A model generated the notes under the pieces. The model ran no database searches and had not been told where the DNA came from. It saw only the letters and a program-made list of their open reading frames with translations. Shown here in pieces: positions 59,010 through 64,000 of a stretch of 64,000 nt of DNA. Both the position numbers and the translations under genes were made by a program. The stretch is from contig NZ_PVNK01000136.1 in the NCBI RefSeq assembly GCF_002994615.1, positions 1 to 64,000 of the forward strand. Reading direction: 5' to 3'. This DNA is from Enhygromyxa salina (lineage in GTDB: Bacteria; Myxococcota_A; Polyangia; Nannocystales; Nannocystaceae). How positions within the stretch are numbered: the stretch's first letter is position 1; each line of letters opens with the position of its first letter.

Positions 59010-60557
59010 CTAGAACCCTAGACTCGGCTCGGGGGAGCTGGACTTTTTTTTTTGCTCGGGCTCGGGCGCAGCCTCGGGCTCGGGCTCGGGCTCGGGCTCA
59101 GCCTCAGCCTCAGCCTCGGCGATCGACGGCGAGGCCGCCGCCGCGGGCTCGAGCGCCTCGTCACGGCCGAGGCCCGGGACCGCCCGCTTGACCTTGCGCA
59201 TGGCGTCCTTGACCACGCCGCCCGCGAGCGACACGACCGGGCCGCCGACCTTGTAGTAGCTCTCGAGCACGTCCTCGAACGCGCCGAGGAAGTAGCGCAC
59301 GTCCTCGTCGCTGATCGTGACCGGCGGGAGGATCTTGATCGCGTTGAGCTCGGGCCCCGGGATCTGCACGAGCACGCGCTGGTTGGCGAACATCTCGCAG
59401 TTGACCGCGGCCGCGAACCCGCCCTTGTCGGCCGCGCCGACGAGCTCTTGCTGGACGCGCAGGCTCAGCTGATCCGAGGGCTTGAAGTAGACAGCGATCA
59501 TCAGGCCCTTGCCGCTGATCCGATCGATGCAGTCGTAGCGCGAGGCCAGCTCGATCAGCCCGGCGCGGAGCTGGTTGCCGAGCTCGGTCGCGCGGGCCGG
59601 CGCGTCGATGTCGCGGAGCACGTCGAGGGTTGCGAGGCCCGCGGCCATCGCGAGGTTGTTCTCGGCGAAGGTCGAGAAGTAGATCGGCCCGGCCTTGAAC
59701 TTGCTGTAGACGCCCTCGTAGACCTCTTCGGACATCAGCACGGCGCTGACCGGGACCTGCCCGCCCGAGAGGGTCTTGGACACGGTGATCATGCCGGGGC
59801 GCACGCCGAGGGCGTTGCTCGCGAACCATGAGCCGGTTCGACCGAGGCCGGTCTGGATCTCGTCGGCGACCAAGACGGTGCCGTACTGCTTGCACAGGGC
59901 CTCGGCCTCGCGCAGGTAGGCCGCGTCCATGACCTCGGTGGTCATGCCCTGGACCGGCTCGATGAACAGCGCGGCGACGTCTTGCTTGGACAGCTCGGCG
60001 CGCAGGGCCCCGATGTCGTTGGGCCGGATCGGCGTGCACACGGGCATCAGCGGATCCTGGCCCTCCTTCATCTGGCCGAAGCCGCACAGCGAGATCGCCC
60101 CGTAGGTCCGGCCGTGGAACGCCCCCTCCAAGAACACGAAGCGGCGCCGCCGCGTCATGTAGCGGGTGAAGCGGATGCAGACCTCGATCGCCTCGGACCC
60201 GGAGTTGGCGAACACGACCTTGGAGAAGGGCGGTCCGGCGAGCTCGAGCAGGCGCTCGGCCAGCAGCCCGCCGAGCGCCGAGGCGTTGACGACGCAGAGG
60301 TTGGGCAGCTGCAGATCGATGACGTCGCGCAGGGCCGCGCTGACCTTGGGGTGGTTGCGGCCGATGAAGAACACGCCGCCGCCCGCGAGCAGGTCGAGGT
60401 AGCGGGTGCCGTCCTTGTCCCACAGGTACTGGCCGTCGCCGCGGGTGAACGCCGCCGACAGCCCGCCCATCTCGAACATCTTGAGCAAGCGCGGGTGGAT
60501 GTGGCGCTTGGACAGGTGGGTGGCGGAGGCCAGGTGGCCCTCGATGAGCTCTTTCAT
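59010..60557 (-). CDS. Class III PLP-dependent aminotransferase
   Basis: A 515-residue class III aminotransferase (ornithine/4-aminobutyrate family). ATG 60557; GTG 60569 overlapping the sulfotransferase stop is an alternative. PLP-binding parts: NSGSEAIEVCIR, ADEIQTGLGRTG and VSKTLSGG with the Schiff-base Lys near 261. After residue 430 there is an unusual extra segment of about 80 residues, ending in Ala-Glu and Glu-Pro repeats and Gln-Lys-Lys-Lys coded by CAA AAA AAA AAG, 11 codons before the TAG. The substrate is unknown. Within an operon with a GMC small subunit-like protein, sulfotransferase and GMC enzyme. The A-run gives a -1 frameshift option into the GMC gene. Confidence 0.92.
   Translation of the reverse strand: MKELIEGHLASATHLSKRHIHPRLLKMFEMGGLSAAFTRGDGQYLWDKDGTRYLDLLAGGGVFFIGRNHPKVSAALRDVIDLQLPNLCVVNASALGGLLAERLLELAGPPFSKVVFANSGSEAIEVCIRFTRYMTRRRRFVFLEGAFHGRTYGAISLCGFGQMKEGQDPLMPVCTPIRPNDIGALRAELSKQDVAALFIEPVQGMTTEVMDAAYLREAEALCKQYGTVLVADEIQTGLGRTGSWFASNALGVRPGMITVSKTLSGGQVPVSAVLMSEEVYEGVYSKFKAGPIYFSTFAENNLAMAAGLATLDVLRDIDAPARATELGNQLRAGLIELASRYDCIDRISGKGLMIAVYFKPSDQLSLRVQQELVGAADKGGFAAAVNCEMFANQRVLVQIPGPELNAIKILPPVTISDEDVRYFLGAFEDVLESYYKVGGPVVSLAGGVVKDAMRKVKRAVPGLGRDEALEPAAAASPSIAEAEAEAEPEPEPEPEAAPEPEQKKKSSSPEPSLGF
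59043..59049 (-). promoter_or_regulatory. Candidate -1 frameshift (slippery) site A AAA AAG
   Basis: Read on the minus strand, in the aminotransferase frame, the sequence is CAA AAA AAA AAG TCC, which contains the dnaX-type heptamer A AAA AAG in a run of ten A (59044-59053). A -1 slip puts the ribosome on GTC CAG CTC CCC, a frame that I checked codon by codon to be open to GTG 58962 and so through the GMC gene. A fusion of about 1014 residues would result. A downstream stem is only weak by eye (TCTAG/CTAGA, 4-nt loop). Confidence 0.5.
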
Positions 60558-60565
60558 GCTTCCGG

Positions 60566-61702
60566 TCACGCGGGATAGTCCTTGGAGTAGCCGTAGGTGT
60601 CGAAGATCAGCCGCCAGCGGTCGTAGACGAACTCGCGCAGCTCCTCGCTGATGTTGAGCTTGTTGCGCTTGTAGCCCTTGAGCGAGTCGAGGTACGGGCG
60701 GATCGTGGCCTCGTAGCGATCCCAGTCGGGCAGCCGCAGCTTGGCGTACATGTCGTGGAGCATCGAGAGCTCGTTGCCGGCGAAGTCCTCGTAGGCGATC
60801 TCGACGAAGTTCTCGGGCGGGATCAGGGCCCGGTCTTCGATCACGCGCTCGTAGATGCGCTTGCCGATCGCGGCGGTGTGCTCCCAGCGCTGGGTGATGA
60901 ACTCCTCTTGCGGACGCTGGAAGAAGTTCTCCCAGTCGGTCTGCGAGCGCATGTGGAGCGTGGACGAGAACACTTCGTAGGGGTTGCGGTGGATGTGGAC
61001 GAAGCGCGCGTCGGGGAACAGCTCGAGCAGCATGCGGATCCGCGCCGTGTGCGGGCACGACTTGACGATGACCCGCTTGCCTTCGGTCGCGAGCATGATC
61101 CGCTTGATGAAGGTGACGAGCGCCGACTTCCAGCGCTCGCGCTCGTCGGGCGTGGCCTCGAGGAAGTCGATGTACTTCTCGTAGCGCGCGGCCTCGTCGG
61201 GGAACATGAACGAGAGGTAGAGGCTCAAGCCGGTGAGCTTGGCCAGCGCGATCTCGTCTTCGGCGGCCTCGTGCCAGCCCTGCTTGACGTTGTCGTAGGA
61301 CCGGGTCTCGGCCAGGGCCCCGGCCGCGATCCGCGGGACGACCTCACCCGTGAGCAGGAAGGAGGTCGGGAAGATGACCTGGTAGTAGGTCGGGACCGTG
61401 TGGTTGGGGTCGCGGCCGAACAGGTTGTGGAGGTGGGTGGTGCCCGTGCGCCAGTGGCCGAGCAAGAACACCGGGGTCGGATCGACCTGCATCTGCGCGA
61501 GCTTGCGCGCGTAGATCGCCTCTTCGAGGCGGCCGAGCACGGTCGAGGGGATGCCCCAGCCGGTGATCCAGGCCAGGCGGTGGTAGTACTCGGGGCTGAC
61601 CTTGAAGTCGTTGGCCTTGAGGATCTCGAGCCACTCGGGCAGCTCGACGCCCGTCATCAGCTGTTCGGTCGACCAACGGTTTTCGAGTTTTTCAACACGC
61701 AT
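60566..61702 (-). CDS. PAPS-dependent sulfotransferase
   Basis: A 378-residue sulfotransferase that moves sulfate from PAPS to a hydroxyl or amino group of an unknown acceptor. The 5'-phosphosulfate loop is LGHWRTGTTHLHNL (81-94) and the 3'-phosphate motif is RFVHIHRNPYEVFSS (about 230-245). Family: Sulfotransfer_3-like, common in myxobacteria. ATG 61702 lies two bases after the stop of the upstream gene; its own stop is 8 bp before the aminotransferase ATG. This suggests one operon and a sulfated product. Confidence 0.92.
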   Translation of the reverse strand: MRVEKLENRWSTEQLMTGVELPEWLEILKANDFKVSPEYYHRLAWITGWGIPSTVLGRLEEAIYARKLAQMQVDPTPVFLLGHWRTGTTHLHNLFGRDPNHTVPTYYQVIFPTSFLLTGEVVPRIAAGALAETRSYDNVKQGWHEAAEDEIALAKLTGLSLYLSFMFPDEAARYEKYIDFLEATPDERERWKSALVTFIKRIMLATEGKRVIVKSCPHTARIRMLLELFPDARFVHIHRNPYEVFSSTLHMRSQTDWENFFQRPQEEFITQRWEHTAAIGKRIYERVIEDRALIPPENFVEIAYEDFAGNELSMLHDMYAKLRLPDWDRYEATIRPYLDSLKGYKRNKLNISEELREFVYDRWRLIFDTYGYSKDYPA

Positions 61703-61704
61703 AG

Positions 61705-62262
61705 TTAGGTTTCGCCCCCGCTCGCGGCCGTCCTGCGCTCGCGGTCGAGCACGCGGACCGCATCGACGGCGTCGACGAGGACCGCCACGTTGGCGTTGGG
61801 ATCAATGTCGGCGCCGACTTGGTCGGCCACGCTCGCGGCCCGCTGACGACGGAGCACGTCGACGCCATCGTTGACGCCGATCTGGCGCTGGACCTCGGGG
61901 TCGGCCAGGTACGCGAACGCGAACACCGAGCGGAGCCCAAACATCGACGCCCGGCGGAAGTAAAACCGGCTGCTCTCCCACGCGCACAGGTACTCGTACT
62001 GAGCTTCGGGCGCGGCCCGGGTGAAGGTCCGCGTGCGGCTGGGGCCGAACGCGGGCATCGCGACCTCGAACAGCACGAACATCAGACGCACCAGCACGCG
62101 CTCGCGCAAAGGCAAGGCCGCCAGCCACTCGTCGACGTACTCGATCGCGCGCGCCTGGGCGGCGTCGATCGGGATGCCGCCCTCGCGGGGGTACATCGTC
62201 TGTCCGAGCGCCCCGACGATCCGTGCTTCAGTCGGGGTCAGGACCTTGAAGGTGCGACTCAC
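61705..62262 (-). CDS. GMC small-subunit-like (gluconate 2-dehydrogenase subunit 3-type) protein
   Basis: A 185-residue protein. I place the start at GTG 62262, where GAGGGC precedes; a longer frame to 62313 is possible. It is helical, with LTPTEARIVGALGQTMYPREGG at the N-terminus and the pattern of the gluconate 2-dehydrogenase subunit 3 family, which pairs with GMC oxidoreductases. No twin-arginine signal is seen. Being first gene of the operon with a GMC enzyme further down, it is probably the partner of that enzyme. The assignment rests on the weak family pattern and context. Confidence 0.7.
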   Translation of the reverse strand: MSRTFKVLTPTEARIVGALGQTMYPREGGIPIDAAQARAIEYVDEWLAALPLRERVLVRLMFVLFEVAMPAFGPSRTRTFTRAAPEAQYEYLCAWESSRFYFRRASMFGLRSVFAFAYLADPEVQRQIGVNDGVDVLRRQRAASVADQVGADIDPNANVAVLVDAVDAVRVLDRERRTAASGGET

Positions 62263-62537
62263 AGAGCCCTCGTACTGGCCGCAGCAAGACCGCAGCGCGC
62301 CGTCCGCATACACGACGCGTTCAGGGCGATCAAGCTCGCCTCGGGAGGTTGCTGCAGGGATGGCATCGGAGGGCGTCGCCCGGGCGGACCGGACGTCGGA
62401 CGAATCCTGCCGGATATGGCCGGGTCCCGCTAGTGCCCGCGCCTAGAGGGCAAGCTCACGTGTGGATCCGCTGGTCGGCGAGCGCTGGCGAGCCGGCGCA
62501 TTCGACGGCTTGCCAGTCACTGCTACGCTCCCGACCG

Positions 62538-64000
62538 ATGGCCACCGAGACCGTGCCTGCGCGCCCCGGGCCCCTCGCGCGTCGCAGCGCCAACCTGGTC
62601 GGATGGCTGACTCGCGGCAAGGCGCGCAGCGGCGTGGCCCTGATCACGGCCGTGCTGCTCGGGCTGCTCGCGGTGTGGTTTGGCGCGTCGATCTCGATCG
62701 ACACGGATCTGCGCAGCTTGCTGCCCGCGTCTGCGCCGAGCGTCGCCGCGCTCGACTTGCTCGAGGAGCGCAAGGGCAGCGCCGAGGGCTTCGTGATCGC
62801 AATCGAGGCCCCGAGCCCGGGCGACGCGAACGCGATGGTCCTGGGCATCGCCGCCGAGGTCGCGAGCTGGCCCGAGACGACCTCGCTGACGGTCGAGCGC
62901 GACTACACCCCGCTGCGGGCCCACGCGCTGTACATGCTCGAGCTCGAGGATCTCGAGAAGCTCCGCGACGAGCTCGAGGCCGAGCGCAAGCAGGCGATCG
63001 CGCGGATGATGGGCCCCGGCCTCGTCGAGGGCGAGGTCGACACCTCGGACGTCAGCGTCGGCGACGACTGGGACGACGAGTTCGAGGAGCTCGACTGGGG
63101 CGCGCCCGAGCCGAAGGCCGAGCAGCCCGCGCCCGAGCAGCCCCAGCCCGAACAGCCCCAGCCCGAACAGCAAAAAGACGAGCCCCCGGGCGAGGGGCCC
63201 GACCTCGAGCAGTTTCTCCGTGATCAGCGCGAAGGTCTGCTCGCCCAGGGCGTGCTCGACCCCAAAGAGATCGCGCTGATCTGGCCCGAGGAGAACGAGC
63301 GCGGCGAGATCCCGTGGACCGCTCGGGTCGGGATGCCCTACGCGGCCGAGGGCGGCAAGATCCGCACGATCCACGCGAGCTTGTCAAAACCGGCGACCGA
63401 CGTGCAGTTCGCCCAGGACGCGATCGCGCGGGTTGAGCGTCGGGCCGCGTCGCTGCGGGCCAAGGGCGTGGCGGCCGAGACCCGGGTTCAGGTTGTCTCG
63501 GCCTACAACGTCTCGGGCCCGGTCAACACGATCCTGCGCGACGCCCGGCGAGCGACCTGGATCTCGGCCTCGCTGGTGCTCGCGGTCCTGCTCCTCGGCT
63601 TTCGCAACCTCCGGGTCCTGCCGCTGGTCATGGTCCCGATGACCGTGGCCATGAGCCTGACCCTGGCCGTGGCCAAGCTCAGCTTCGGCCAGCTCAACGC
63701 GCTGACCGTGTTCTTGTTCGCGGTCCTGTTTGGGATGGGCGTCGACTTCTCGGTCCACCTCTACGCGCTGCGCGAGCGCCAAGGTCGCGACGCCGACTGG
63801 CCAGCGGTCATCCGCGAGCACTTTCGCCCCCTGCTCGCGACGATGTCGACGACCTCCGCGAGCTTGCTAGTCCTGATGCTGGCCGAGTTCAAGGCCTTCC
63901 GCGAGTTCGGGGCGATCTCGGCGGCGGGCGTGGTCCTGTGCTTTGTCGCGGCGATCATCCTGGTCCCGGTCATCGACGTGCTGATCGGGCCGCTGCGCCG
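62538..64000 (+). CDS. RND/MMPL-type exporter, 5' part only
   Basis: The gene starts at ATG 62538 and is still open at the window end (487 codons visible). A signal-anchor helix (GVALITAVLLGLLAVWFG, about 32-50) is followed by DTDLRSLLPASAPSV, the usual start of the first periplasmic domain in RND/MMPL (hopanoid exporter HpnN-like) proteins. The periplasmic part has an acidic, Pro/Gln-rich insert (repeats of PEQPQ at about 196-210). Then at least four transmembrane helices (SLVLAVLLLGF, MVPMTVAMSLTLAVAKLSFGQLNALTVFLFAVLFGMGVDF, and later) with the family GMGVDFSVHL. Substrate unknown (lipids or hydrophobic compounds). Divergent from the operon at 62262, with 275 bp between. Confidence 0.88.
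   Translation, partial: MATETVPARPGPLARRSANLVGWLTRGKARSGVALITAVLLGLLAVWFGASISIDTDLRSLLPASAPSVAALDLLEERKGSAEGFVIAIEAPSPGDANAMVLGIAAEVASWPETTSLTVERDYTPLRAHALYMLELEDLEKLRDELEAERKQAIARMMGPGLVEGEVDTSDVSVGDDWDDEFEELDWGAPEPKAEQPAPEQPQPEQPQPEQQKDEPPGEGPDLEQFLRDQREGLLAQGVLDPKEIALIWPEENERGEIPWTARVGMPYAAEGGKIRTIHASLSKPATDVQFAQDAIARVERRAASLRAKGVAAETRVQVVSAYNVSGPVNTILRDARRATWISASLVLAVLLLGFRNLRVLPLVMVPMTVAMSLTLAVAKLSFGQLNALTVFLFAVLFGMGVDFSVHLYALRERQGRDADWPAVIREHFRPLLATMSTTSASLLVLMLAEFKAFREFGAISAAGVVLCFVAAIILVPVIDVLIGPLR

Overview
The window looks like chromosomal DNA of a high-GC, delicatula-type deltaproteobacterium, most likely a myxobacterium of the Nannocystaceae (Nannocystis/Plesiocystis/Enhygromyxa group). 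Evidence: very GC-rich coding DNA with long antisense shadow frames, frequent GTG starts, many lipoproteins, and three lipoproteins that carry the Gly-Asp (GDGDGD) linker after the lipobox which I associate with this family. No rRNA, tRNA, CRISPR array, insertion sequence, phage or plasmid gene was seen. About 45 protein genes are supported; only one intergenic stretch exceeds 300 bp (53690-54041).

Layout. 1-10.2 kb: envelope genes (MORN protein, YHYH lipoprotein, alpha/beta-hydrolase lipoprotein, TonB-dependent receptor with its own TonB-C domain, VWA lipoprotein, M74 murein endopeptidase, M14 carboxypeptidase). 10.2-18.5 kb: a polymorphic-toxin locus, with a ~2250-residue SpvB/RHS protein ending in a PD-(D/E)XK nuclease-like toxin followed by two nearly identical HEAT-type immunity genes with different N-termini. 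18.8-31.4 kb: housekeeping and unknowns (RadD-like helicase, serine hydrolase, truA, a three-gene operon of unknown function with zinc ribbons, a Suv3-like helicase, a MATE transporter fused to a DUF5519-like domain, a GGDEF-like protein). 31.5-38.2 kb: a translationally coupled pair, a compact Hsp90-like ATPase and a 1678-residue partner that looks like an ATPase-dead Hsp90 relative with about five repeated Hsp90-middle-like modules. 38.3-42.8 kb: esterase lipoprotein, class I terpene synthase, STAS-like protein and cytochrome P450. 42.8-51.6 kb: sulfide:quinone oxidoreductase with DUF1641 partner and a CBS-tailed site-2 protease, a hydrolase lipoprotein, fdhD, a frameshifted lipoprotein hydrolase, rsmB. 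51.6-57.5 kb: groES-groEL with a divergent CIRCE-like operator, an unknown protein, HtrA-type protease, a thrombospondin-type-3 lipoprotein, LysE exporter. 57.5-62.3 kb: a minus-strand operon (GMC small-subunit-like protein, sulfotransferase, class III aminotransferase, GMC oxidoreductase, LysE). 62.5-64.0 kb: start of an RND/MMPL exporter cut by the window end.

The two observations I find most exciting are (i) the coupled Hsp90-like pair at 31507-38171, which has the look of an undescribed chaperone-like or defence-like machine, and (ii) the aminotransferase/GMC junction at 58962-59053, where a dnaX-type slippery heptamer A AAA AAG inside a run of ten A residues, otherwise very unusual in this GC-rich DNA, opens the -1 frame directly into a GMC oxidoreductase that has no good start codon of its own. 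The RHS toxin with its duplicated, N-terminally swapped immunity genes is the third. All functional calls are from motifs read by eye; no database search was possible.
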